From contig JAAMPI010000044.1 in the NCBI GenBank assembly GCA_013054445.1, positions 20,159-84,158 of the forward strand: a DNA stretch of 64,000 nt. Reading direction: 5' to 3'. The notes under the pieces are model-generated. The model had not been told where the DNA came from. It made no database searches and saw only the letters and a program-made list of their open reading frames with translations. How positions within the stretch are numbered: position 1 is the first letter of the stretch; each line of letters opens with the position of its first letter. The DNA comes from Cudoniella acicularis. Lineage: Eukaryota > Ascomycota > Leotiomycetes > Helotiales > Helotiaceae. Shown piece by piece: positions 45,551 to 56,341 of the stretch. Position numbers and translations under genes: made by a program.

Positions 45551-46470
45551 ATGCGTTTCAGCACAGTCGTTTTCAGTTCGGTGCTTATATTTTCAACTTT
45601 CGGGCAGTCTTCATCATTATATAGCATTCAAGCAGGACGCGCAGTCCCCACACGGTCTTCTTGTACCTATATTACATTTTACTACACTAGTGCCGCCGAA
45701 TTCACTGCGGCAACGGCCAGCTTTACTGGCACCGGCCATGCATTCTGCGCTATGTCTACGTCTACATCTACGACTGCGTCTACGTCTACGACTACAACAA
45801 CCTTCGCACCGACAGCCACATCCACACCTACAATTAATGTGTGCGCTGAAATGTCCGGCCTCCTGGCGAACCCGGGCTTCGAATGTACCACGAGACAGGC
45901 TAACGACTGGAGCTTCTCCCAACTTAATGCGCCCGGAGGTGGAAATGCTGGTCTCGTACCCTCGAAATCTGCAGACCCTTCGCACTCAGGGAACTAGTAA
46001 GTATTCTCTTAATTCTTTCGACTTACCCCTCTCAACACCTATCTATCCTCAACCAAGCCACACCTCGCAGAAAAGACGGGAAGGCACGAGAAGGCACTAT
46101 GCTAACCCCGTTCTCCGCCGTTTTTAGTCAATGTCAATTCGTTATACCAGGTTACGCTGCAGCGTACATGATAGGGCAATTCCTCACAACGACGTTGCCC
46201 GGCCATCCCTATACCTTCTCTATATGGATGAAACTCGACCCCACAACCACGGATACCGCTGGCTGTTATCTTCAGTTGCAAGCTGACGCCGAATACGCAT
46301 TCCCTCCGCGGGATACCACCTATCAGGTCCAGGGTCTCATCACGACGAGTTGAGTGCAATACTCGTTGGCTTTCACCGGCTCGGGAGATGATTTTGTGGC
46401 AGCATACGCTGGGAGCTGTAATAACAAGGTTATTTTCTATGTGGACGATGCGACGCTGACCTCACCATAA
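45551..46470 (+). pseudogene. Secreted Ser/Thr-linker protein with CBM4/9-like beta-sandwich, one premature stop
   Basis: Exon 1 is 45551-45996 and exon 2 is 46128-46470 (131-bp intron), 262 residues if read through. A signal peptide (STVVFSSVLIFSTFG) is followed by a short domain, a Thr/Ser linker (STSTSTTASTSTTTT), then a carbohydrate-binding-like beta-sandwich: LLANPGFECT, WSFSQLNAPGG, HPYTFSIWMK, and finally YSLAFTGSGDDFVAAYAG and KVIFYVDDATL. The single defect is TGA at 46351 between ITTS and VQYSLAF, where this fold has Trp; TGG to TGA is one transition. Everything after the stop stays in frame to a TAA at 46468. It is either a very young pseudogene, a sequencing error, or a gene with read-through or editing. 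An intact version would be secreted and might bind wall glycans. Confidence 0.65.
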
Positions 46471-46749
46471 ACGCGTCAGAGATAGAGCTGTGCGTCGGAG
46501 ATTGGGTTCAGGAGGTTCGAAGGAGAGATATTGGGTTTGTTTATCTTCACATTGGAAGTACTTGTATTTATATTAGAGATAGAGTTATTCGCTTGAGATT
46601 AAATACGCTAGAGAGAGCGACTCATAACCCAGCAGCTACTAATAGTAATAAGAAAAAGTAGATTCGGTTAGAGAATAGTTTCTTAACTAGTAAGATAGTT
46701 AGCGAAGGCAAAAGCCTAGAAGGAAAGCAATTATATTCAAGGTCGTATA

Positions 46750-48406
46750 TTATAGAGTCTGCTTCTCCATAACAGTGAAGGCATACCCTGCTAAAGTTCT
46801 CAACCCCTCGAATATTTGGCTCGCGATCTTTCCCCCATCGCTTTTAGCATCACTATCACTCTGCCATTTTTTCAACTTTTCTCCTACTCCACCTCTTAAT
46901 CTCTGTACCTCCTCTGCTTCTCTCAATTCTTCTTCGACCTGTCTCACGAACCTAGACCCTTTTCCGTGACTCACAGGTGCAAGCTCATTGACAAGGATTA
47001 GCATTGCTTGGACAGCATCTACAAAGTCAATTTTGTCGAAAGCCTCCTCGGGCATAAAGGGCACATGTTGAAAGACGACAGAGGCTTCAAGTGAAGCCAC
47101 GTATCTGAGCAGCCTGACAATGGTGAATAGGCGCGTGACTCGGACGGGGTGGTTCGGTTGCGGCCAATTGTAAACGTCACAATTAAGGAAGATGAAGAGA
47201 AGGAGTATCAGAGCTGATTCTAATTTGTTGTGATCGACGTATGTGAGATAAATCTCGTCCAAAATCATGGGATATGGTGCTAGGGCGAAAATTTGATTCG
47301 CTTTTAGCATTGATAGTCCTGAAAGTGCATCTTTCAGAGAATCCAGGTATTCGGATGGCGTGGCTGTCGCTTTTATTGTTTCTACCAGGCTGTAAAATTT
47401 GGCAATGCGGGGTTCAAGGGCTTTATACTCTTGAGTTAAACTCCTCAAGGTATTAATTCTGCTTTCAGCATGTTGGCCAAGAGATTTGGAGTGATAGAAA
47501 AGCTCCTGCTTCTCCAGGTGCACAATAGTAGCGTCTTGGAAAACTTGATAAGCACTCTCATCATGCAGGCATTTCTTGCAGTTGCATTCAAAAAAGTATC
47601 TTTGCCGCAGCTCCGCTCTTCTTACTTCTCGGCTCTGAGTAAAGTCGACGTAGGATATGAATAGTGATTCACCCGCTTTGATAGGATTTAGTGCCATGAG
47701 TAAAATGCAACGTCCATCAAACATTATGAAGGAGTTGGGAATGCATGAATGATTGGCAAGAGCGAGCTTGGGTTCGTAACAAAGTCCAATGGGTGTATCA
47801 TCAGGCAAAGTGGCTCGAAAGGCATTTGTCGTCAACTAGAAAATGTTAGATATCGACAATAGCAGTACAAGAATAGTAACTTACCAAGCACATAAACTTC
47901 GCCACGTCGTCCATCTTGCTGATAGGGCTTTTGGAAAACTCAACTGCTGCTCTTGCCTGGAGCAAAATTTCATCCCGAGTTTTCTTCTCATTTTTTAATT
48001 CCTCGAAATGATGTTCTTGTGGTGAGATAGAGCTAGAATCTTGCTCGATTGGTAGGTTCCGTCGTAAAGCCTGGTATAGTGCCCGAACCGGAGTAGGTGG
48101 AACGTCAGGGAGCCTCCGGAAAAGTGAACACTCGCTCTTGTGAATAAGTTTCCAATCAGCCTGTTGGCAAGTTGCATTGCAGTATCGAACTTTCTGACAG
48201 CCAACGCATCTTTTCAAGGTCGATGCTTCAGCTTCAGCAAGACAATATGAGCATACTTGCTCAAGAGCGGCCTTTTCGACGACTATCAAAAAAGTATCGT
48301 TGATTCTCACGATCACGTCGCCGGGTGCAATATCTTTCGCAGCTGCTAGGCCGTTCCCGAGTGTCCGATCCCGTTCTTTCACGGGCTGTGAGTTGTTGAT
48401 GTCCAT
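46750..48406 (-). CDS. MYND-finger SET-domain protein (SMYD-like)
   Basis: Two exons, 48406-47885 and 47835-46750 (49-bp intron), giving 535 residues. The MYND zinc finger is inserted in the split SET domain as in SMYD proteins: CSYCLAEAE, CVGCQKVRYCNATCQQADW, HKSECSLF. The SET core has LALANHSCIPNSFIMF (AdoMet/catalytic NHSC), then AGESLFISYVDF and the post-SET cysteines FFECNCKKC. A helical C-terminal region follows. The ATG at 48406 starts MDINNSQPVKERDRTLGNGL, placing the GNGL turn at the SET beginning; upstream in-frame codons lack ATG. It is likely a lysine methyltransferase of nuclear or cytosolic substrates. It is a second SET-type gene in the window, not closely similar to the TPR-SET gene at 1.4 kb. 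Confidence 0.88.
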
Positions 48407-48926
48407 CTCGAGCTCGCTATTGAAATTGAAATTGATCACGTGGAATTTTGATGGTGATACTGGTATCGTGCACTCCAGATGGGTTGTAGATTGAGTTGGA
48501 TGTCGAGGTCAAGCATCGTACACCAATATCAATCCGAATCGCTCTTGCCACGCCAACAGTGTGCGGCGGCGGCGGAAGGCAGAAGAACTGATGTTGTTGC
48601 CAAACCAAGACCGAGATTTAGCCGGCCGCGCCCAAAGCTTCCTCTCAGATTTTCACCTCCCCTCCCTCACAATCTCAACACGGAAATTTATTTGTAAACC
48701 AAATGTCCTGTATTTTGTCCTATGAGCCCTACTTTTGAATGATATCTCAAGTGCCTTTCCGTGAATAAAGCATGAAGCTTACTGCCAGCGCAAATGGTGT
48801 TGGAGTTTTGCGCGCTTCGCGTCCTTTCAGCTCAAAATTCATGCATCAGCCTACTCCTTCCTACCAACCATCAATTCTTCACATAAGATATCGCCCTTGA
48901 TTCTTTAGACTTGACCAGACGCGACC
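48407..48926. other. Divergent spacer between the MYND-SET gene and the HET relic
   Basis: 520 bp; promoter region of the MYND-SET gene. A GCGGCGGCGG trinucleotide tract occurs near 48565. No gene recognised. Confidence 0.35.
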
Positions 48927-50683
48927 ATGGAAGTTTCGGCGCGAACTGACGGAGTGGCCAAATTTGAAGCTCTCACGATCGCAGACTCTTCACCTCCGTT
49001 GCGCCATGTCCCATATCCTTACCAACCGCTCAATACCGCGAGGCATGAGATTCGATTACTTAACTTACATCCTAGCGATGATGACTCGATTGTTCAAGCA
49101 AATTTGCTTGTCGTATCTCTTAATAAATGCCCTATTTATGAATTCCTTTCATACACATGGGGGATGCGAAAACGACGGCTTCCATCGAGCTCTTTAGCAG
49201 TAGCTCAGCTGAGAGCTCCGAAAAATATATCTTTGAAACCACAACAATCTCGATGCCGCGTTAGATCTGCTCTCTGATAATGCGTGGGGCTTGGCTTGGA
49301 GGGCATTGACATTCTTTGTGCAACGTCCATGGTTCAACCGCTCTTGGATCGTCCAGGAGGTTGCCCTTGCCAAAGAAATCTTGGTTGTGTGTGGTTCACT
49401 AGAATGCGATTGGAATAGCTTCCAGTTGATAGCGAGGGCTTTCATGACGGAAACCAATGCTTATTCCATATACAAAGAACGCCCTCACGAGTCATCCAGA
49501 GCACCGAGATGTATTGCTCTCACCGATTGGAATATTCCTCATATTCACTTCTTTCACTGATTCCATGGCATTCGAAATATCTCTTGCTTAGAATTAACAC
49601 GGGCCTCAACTGGGAAAGTAGCGATGAAGAATCTTCTCGCGACTTGCTACGGTCGAGCGATCAGTGATCCAAGAGATGCTGTATTTTCGATTTTGGGCTT
49701 GGCTCGAGGAGCACCATCATTCGAATGTAATGTTGATTATAACAAGTCCGCGGTGGATGTTTTCATGGACGCTGTGGAAAATATAGCCTTAGCCACTGAA
49801 AGCTTAGATATCATCTGTCACAGCTTATGGTCAGAAAACCACGCCCACTCCCATTCATGGGTACCTCGTTTCGCAGGGGGTTTCGAAGAGTGCAGATGTG
49901 AGGGTTTTCTCACAAACAGCCTCACTATTTCCGAGATACTAGTCCCTGACGGAGGAATCACACAAGAACTCATGGTAGACAAGTCGCCTTACACCGCCGC
50001 TGGAGACACCAAGGCTATCACGACCTTCAACAAAGCTCTTCACCAAATCACCGTCCACGGAATAAAAATCGATGAGGTCAACGGGTTCTTGCTCTTCCTG
50101 AGCCCTATCGTCGTGGCATCCAAATACCTAAACAGTGGAAAGACGAAATATTCTGGAATTTAGATGGCCAAATTACGGACGACAAGAATTTCGATTCTTT
50201 CTGGCGCACATTAGTGGTCAACAGAGAACAATTAAACATCTGGACTAGCGAGATCGACATTTCCTCATTCTCCACATACAACGAACTCTTCTCCGTCAAC
50301 AACGGTATCTTTCTCGATCAATACCGCACTCCAGCCCCAAGCGCCTGGGCAATGGAAGCAGAAGAATGGTTGCAGACCGACATGGCCATTCCCGATACCA
50401 GCAATTCTGGATTTTTGAAAGGTATCATTGGTTACATCAGAAGCAAGCGCTTCATGATTACACGAGACAGCATGGCTCTTGGGCCTGAGTCGGCTGAAGA
50501 TGGGATATTATTTGTGTTTTATCTGGTTGCTCGGTTCCTGTTGTTTTGAGACCTGCGAAAAATTCCCCCGGAAAATATCATTTGGTTGGTGAGGCCTATG
50601 TTCATGGTGTGATGGATGGGGAAGTTATTGAGATGTTGAATCGTGGGGGCCACTTTGATGCCGAGCAGTTATCGATTATCTGA
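48927..50683 (+). pseudogene. HET-domain (heterokaryon incompatibility) gene, multiply broken
   Basis: The N-terminus is HET-like: YPYQPLNTARHEIRLLNLHP and YEFLSYTWG. At the G5 run near 49157 the frame slips. Soon after, the conserved LWIDAICINQ part of the HET core is absent, apparently deleted between about 49240 and 49290. Reading resumes as WRALTFFVQRPWFNRSWIVQEVALAKE. A TGA at 49557 follows. Later blocks include ISDPRDAVFSILGLA, then (after a slip at the GGG near 50082) PYRRGIQIPKQWKDEIFWNL, FDSFWRTLVVNRE and FMITRDSMALGPESAED. After another one-base loss near 50502 comes SVPVVLRPAKN and YHLVGEAYVHGVMDGE, ending at TGA 50681. With a deletion, a stop and at least three slips it is a clear pseudogene. 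Intact relatives trigger cell death on non-self hyphal fusion. Confidence 0.8.
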
Positions 50684-51589
50684 TAAATCCCTTCGCCCTC
50701 ATATTGTCAAATGTCTGCTTGGCTTTATTCATTCAGCGGCTCAACTTTCGACATTTTCTCCACATCGTCGAACGAGAGTGTAGAGGGAATTTTATCAGAT
50801 GAAAAAGAAAGTAAATGCTTATTACACCTACCATATCAATTACCTACTACGTACAGTATCCCATCAGTACTTACGAAAGAAGATATGTATCACTTTCTTT
50901 TCCCAAGTTCTAAATCCAATTTCAGACTTTACTTACTTTTATTCCTCAAACACTTCAGGAATTAAATATAATTCCAAAGGTAAGCAGTTCAGCGCATCTT
51001 CCGTGCGTAAGGTTTTATTGTCGGTGAAGTGACTGATTCACTCCATTCTACCAAGGACTACAGGGGGGCTGCGGGGCCATAAAGTAGCCATATTTAGTAT
51101 CTACAAAGCAGTTCCAAGTTATGAAATTCAAAGGGTTCTAGTTCTAGAGCTCATTCGGACCGCTATTATTAAGAAAACAGAAACGGAAAAAAAGCTCAGA
51201 AGGCAGAGGGACTTGGAAAGATGCTTGACATGGTGAACTTACCTGTTTTATTTCTGTGAAAAATTACCGTCGGGTTCTTCGCCGGCAAGGTAATTAACTG
51301 AGCAGCTGAGCGACTCGAAACTTCTGTCTGAAGTATTCCGAGGCAACTTGTTGGGATGGGAATGGAAATTACCCAATGCAACGAAATCCACATTTTCAAA
51401 TTCACTCCTCAGTGCATCAACTCAATAACTGGCTTGTAAACAGCTTGCGTTCTTCGCCAGTAGGTATAGTACAGGCCAACCAGATATTTGCAAACCAAAA
51501 ATCTCTTTCGTTTCGTCCGATGCATTAATGCTACCTGAAACACCTACGCCTGCTAGTGTACACCTGGCCCGTCTTTCCCAGCCAGCCAT
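50684..51589. other. Intergenic region
   Basis: Contains the RPT1 3' flank. No domain-bearing frame, tRNA or mobile element recognised. Confidence 0.4.
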
Positions 51590-53111
51590 CTAGTTGTATT
51601 GCATATATGTAGCAGTAGAATTGAACTTCAAGTTTCCCTTGATAACCTTGTCGACCGCACTCAGGAAATCCTTCTCAGTGGCCACCTTTCTTCGTGCACG
51701 AATCGCAAACATGCCGGCCTCTGTGCATACACTTCGTAACTCGGCACCAGTTGAGTTGGGGCAAAGACGAGAAATCAACTCCCATCTGATGTCGCGCTCC
51801 ACAGACATGCTCTTGGCGTGAATTCGGAGAATGTTGGCGCGGCCCTCGAGATCTGGTAGAGAGAATTCGATTTTTCTGTCGATACGTCCGGGTCTCATGA
51901 GAGCTGGATCCAGGGTAGATGGTCTGTTGGTAGCGAACATAACCTTGATATTTCCTCGTGCATCGAAACCATCAAGTTGGGTGATCAACTCCAACATAGT
52001 TCTTTGGACCTCGTTGTCGCCTCCAGCACCGTCATCAAAACGAGCACCTCCAATAGCATCAATTTCATCGAAGAAAATAATGCAAGCTTTCTTCGTTCGT
52101 GCCATCTCGAAAAGTTCCCGAACCATTCTCGCACCCTCTCCAACATACTTCTGCACCAATTCACTTCCAATAACTCTAATAAATGTCGCATCGGTTCTGT
52201 TGGCTACAGCTCTGGCGCAAAGAGTCTTCCCGGTTCCAGGGGGTCCATACAACAAAGCTCCCTTAGGTGGATCGATACCGAGATTGACGAATCGTTCTGG
52301 TGATAATAAAGGCATTTCAACGACTTCTCGGAGTTTCTCCACTTGTTCCTTGCAACCTCCAACATCACCATATGTAACATCTGGCTTCTCCTCGACTGTC
52401 ATCATAGTAACGCTGGCATCGATCTTTGGTGGTAAAGGGAGGAGAATTTGATACTTGTTTCGGTCGACACTGAATTCTGGGTTAGCCTTGTCCTTGCAAA
52501 ATGCTGCACAGCTTGCTCACCCAACTCTCATTCCCTCCTCAATATCTGTAGGACTGACTCGGTCTCCAAGATTGACAACAAACTTCGCAATTTGTTTGAC
52601 ATTTATGACATATTTGCTCTTCTCGGTATCCTTTTCGTCCTGGATAATCTTCGTACATCTTGCCACTTGTAAAGGTTGCTCTTCGGACATTCGTTGCCGG
52701 TCTGCGGCGACATCCCATAGGTGAGGTGGTGCTAATCCGGTATCTGATTCCTATTCCAACATCAGCTGCCATGCGCTGGTTCATTATACTTGTATTCCGA
52801 ACCTTAACGCCAATCTTTTCGTTCACGCTGGCTTGTTTCTCTTTTATCTGCTGTTCGAGCTTCTTGAGAGCTGCTGCATAAGGAGCGGCGCCATAGGTCT
52901 TGAGGACTTGGATATCTCTGATGGGAAGTGAGCAAATATGGTTTGCCTTCGGTTGTGGAGTGCCTACTCGTCCGTCAAGGGTGTAATCTTCTTCTCCTCT
53001 ATCTCATCATCTGCGAATTTCTTCGTATACTTCTGCCAATCTGCTCCTGTAGCACTGGGATTTTTGGGTGTCAGCTTTAGAAACAGGTTGAGGGCATGGC
53101 GGACAAACCAT
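51590..53111 (-). CDS. RPT1: 26S proteasome regulatory ATPase subunit Rpt1
   Basis: Exons traced from the 3' end: 51590-52469, 52521-52750, 52803-52917, and a first part from 52968 upward, with introns of 51, 52 and 50 bp. The splices rebuild canonical Rpt1 text: [70 protein letters not shown] and VDRNKYQI. The AAA+ core follows: Walker A GPPGTGKT, Walker [13 protein letters not shown], then the SRH ([17 protein letters not shown]). The C-terminus is TYMQYN; yeast Rpt1 likewise ends YMQYN. The extreme 5' end is unresolved. [14 protein letters not shown] is in frame, and an ATG at 53111 is the best nearby start, but no joining intron is fully convincing. It unfolds ubiquitylated substrates in the proteasome base. 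Divergent from CCT4. Confidence 0.93.
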
Positions 53112-53508
53112 ATTGACTTGAGGGTGAAGATGCGCAGGGGAAGCGGTTGTCAAAAGGCGCGATTCTAGAAAGGCTGGAAAGTGAGGTGAAGATTGATGGA
53201 GTTTGCGGTTTCGCGAGAGTGTGTCAGAGTAGCAGAGAGATTCTGAGCCTCCAGATCGAAGTGCGGATCTTTGGACTGGATGGAGAATGTTTATTGTCTT
53301 GATGGCAAGGCAAGCTATCTGACGACGCAGCGGAATCGCAACTCGGTAAGCTATCCCAAAGTGGTTAGATCCAAGATTTCCAAATCGCCTTGCAGAACAT
53401 TTTGGAAGACGCGAGTTGATCAGGCAAAAGCGCGACGAGAGCTCTATTCAACCCATCCAAGCCAGAAAATACAGTTCTTTCGACCTGATAGTATCCGAGG
53501 ACTTTAAG
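53112..53508. promoter_or_regulatory. Bidirectional promoter of RPT1 and CCT4
   Basis: About 400 bp separates the two divergent starts, so regulatory sites are probably shared. The yeast proteasome element GGTGGCAAA is not found on either strand. The pairing links two proteostasis complexes, the proteasome base and the CCT chaperonin. Confidence 0.55.
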
Positions 53509-55532
53509 ATGGCGATGACACAATCTGTGGGAAATTCTGGCAATGCCGCTTTTAAGGTGAGAAATTCTAGAGGTTCAATTTATTTTAACATAGCTAATGA
53601 TACCTACAGGACAAGGAAAAGCCTATGGCTGTTCGAACTGCTAATATTGTTGCTGCCAGAGGTATGTCTCTATGTCTCTACAGCTCTAGGGTGTCTCAGC
53701 TAAGAAAATGAAGCCGTTGCGGATGCCGTCAGAACGTCGCTTGGTCCTAGAGGAAGTACGATACCCAACTCCAGATATATCTTCGATTTAGAAGCATGCT
53801 GACAGCCTAATTGTGGACAAAATGATACAAGACAGTAAGGGCTCTACATTAGTGAGTAAATTCTGGCTCAAAATATCATATTTTAAACTTACCCTTCAAT
53901 CCAGATCACCAACGACGGAAGCACGATGCTCAAGAGCATGGCTGTGATGCACCCTTCAGCCAAAATGCTCGTAGATTTATCAGCAGCACAAGATGTAGAG
54001 GCAGGAGATGGAACAACTTCAGTGGTAGTCATTTGCGGAAGTTTATTGGGTGCGGCAGACCGATTATTGGGAAAAGGCATACATCCGTCAGTTATCGCAG
54101 AAGCATTTCAACGAGCAGCAGCCGCAGCTGTACAAGTTCTCCACGACATGTCACACCCAGTTTCTCTCACAGATACCTCCATTCTCCTTCAAGCCGCAAC
54201 GACCTCCCTCTCCTCCAAGATCGTTTCTCAACATTCTGGTTTACTTGCACCAATGGCAGTTAACGCTGTTACGAAGACGATCGACATAAAGACTGCAGAA
54301 AATGTAGACTTAAATAATATCAGAATAATCAAGAAGGGCGGAGGTACAATCGAGGACAGTGAGATGGTCGAGGGCTTGGTTTTAACACAATCCATTGTCA
54401 AAAATGGTGGTGGCCCAATCAGAATGGAGAAGGCTCGGATAGGTCTCATTCAGTTCCAATTGAGCCCTCCCAAACCAGACGTAAGTGGTTGCCTCGGGAA
54501 AACGAATTATTTACTAAATCTCTGTTTAGATGGAGAACCAGATTGTTGTGAACGATTACCGACAAATGGACAAAATCCTCAAAGAAGAACGCACATACCT
54601 CCTCAACATGGTCAAGAAGATCAAGAAAGCAAAATGCAACGTCCTATTCATCCAGAAATCCATCCTCCGTGACGCAGTCAATGATCTCTCCCTCCATTTC
54701 CTCGCCAAACTCAACATACTCTGCATCAAAGACATCGAACGTGATGAGGTCGAATTCATTTGCAAATCCACAGGGTGTAAGCCAATCGCAGACATTGATT
54801 CATTTACGGAGGATAAGCTAGGAAGCGCCGACTTGATTGAGGAAAGCCAGAACAACGGTGGCAGAATTGTGAAGGTCACAGGAACGAAGAGTGCCGGCAA
54901 GACAGTAAGCATCGTATGCAGAGGCGCCAACTCCCTCATCCTGGACGAAGCCGAGAGAAGTTTGCACGATGCATTGTGTGTCATCCGATGTCTGGTCAAG
55001 AAGAAAGCATTGATTGCTGGTGGAGGAGCACCTGAAATCGAAATCGCAGCCCAACTCTCGAAGCAAAGCCGCACCTTAAAGGGTACCGAGGCTATCTGCT
55101 GGAAGGCCTTCGCAGATGCCATGGAAGTGATCCCTACGACGCTAGCAGAGAACGCAGGATTAAACAGCATCAAGGTGGTGACTGAGCTGAGACATAAGCA
55201 TGAGCTTGGGGAGAAGAATGCAGGCGTCAGTATCAAGAGCGGAGGAGTGAAAGATGACATCGCGGATGAGAACGTGTTGCAGCCACTGCTTGTCAGCACC
55301 AGCGCGGTGGAACTGGCGGCGGAAACCGTTAAGGTGAGAGTTTTTTTCATACTAAATCGCGATTCTTTCATCTCCAGAACTTCGAACCTCCAGCTATCGG
55401 GAGCTATTGTATTCATTTGTTCTTGTGCCTTGCGAGCCAAGAGAGCTCCAAAGCTCTGGGTTTCCTTTACAATGCTAATCTGATAAATTGTAGATGATAC
55501 TTAGAATTGACGACATCGCCTTATCAAGGTAA
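53509..55532 (+). CDS. CCT4: CCT/TRiC chaperonin subunit delta
   Basis: Exons 53509-53556, 53610-53661, 53714-53755, 53814-53851, 53905-54480, 54530-55333 and 55494-55532 give 532 residues, the normal length for CCT4. Group II chaperonin motifs: [20 protein letters not shown], the ATP-site [25 protein letters not shown] near the C-terminal equatorial part, and the end [15 protein letters not shown] folds actin, tubulin and WD-repeat proteins in the cytosol. The third intron (53756-53813) is odd: its donor is GT, but the only acceptor that yields RGMDKM ends in TTG. All nearby AG acceptors give an immediate stop. The last intron (160 bp) is about three times the usual length here. The gene is otherwise perfect. 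Confidence 0.92.
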
Positions 55533-56341
55533 AAAGAAAGGAATTGGGATGGTTGTGATGTTGTAGAATAATAGCTATTGTAGCAATACCAAGCCCGGTC
55601 ATGAATCTCGTGATTTTTGCCCCTTTTTCGCCTCCTTTTGGGCGGCAGTGCTAAGCGAAACCTTAATCAGCGAGGAGTCAGCATTATTTATTATGTGCGT
55701 ATATATATCTTACATGCATACAAAACAGTTACTGATGCGGAAGGTGCAAAACCCACACTGCATCATTAGCCTAGCTAAGCGGGCGAAAATGGGGGCCTAA
55801 GTAAAAAGCTTCCTTCAAAAAACACAAACTGCAATTAGTTTCAAAGCTGGGAGATGCCCGTGCACGGCATTGCTGCCCCTAAACAGTAAAGGTGCATGTA
55901 AAGACGGATGCGAGCTTGCAGCTTGCTCATGTTAACGCCGGACAGTTGCAGCTGATATTGAANGGCCGCTGCGCCATCTCCATACTCCAACTGACATCAG
56001 GTAAGCAGCGGGGTAACTTTCAACGGCGAAAGACTCGATTACCACACCTATTATTAAAAAAGACTCGATTTCGCCTTTTATTTAGCATTTATCAACGCTT
56101 CCTTGCTTGCTTGCTTGCTTTGGACTAAAACACGCCCGTTCTATTTATATTTTCAGATTCGGGAACGGAAGAATTGCTCTCGCTCAACAATGTAATATCT
56201 ATATTTCCATATACTCGCTGTGATGCCATTAGTACTATGCATGCCTTGTTCCCATCCATGATATACCCCACACAGAGATCGAGAGGTGTTCAGGGCATCC
56301 AGGCCATGTCAACCCAATCCAACCCAACCTACCAATACACA
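55533..56341. other. Intergenic region with an ambiguous base
   Basis: Holds the only N in the window, at 55963, and a CTTG microsatellite at about 56101-56119. No gene recognised; a short plus-strand frame across the N is not supported. Confidence 0.45.
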
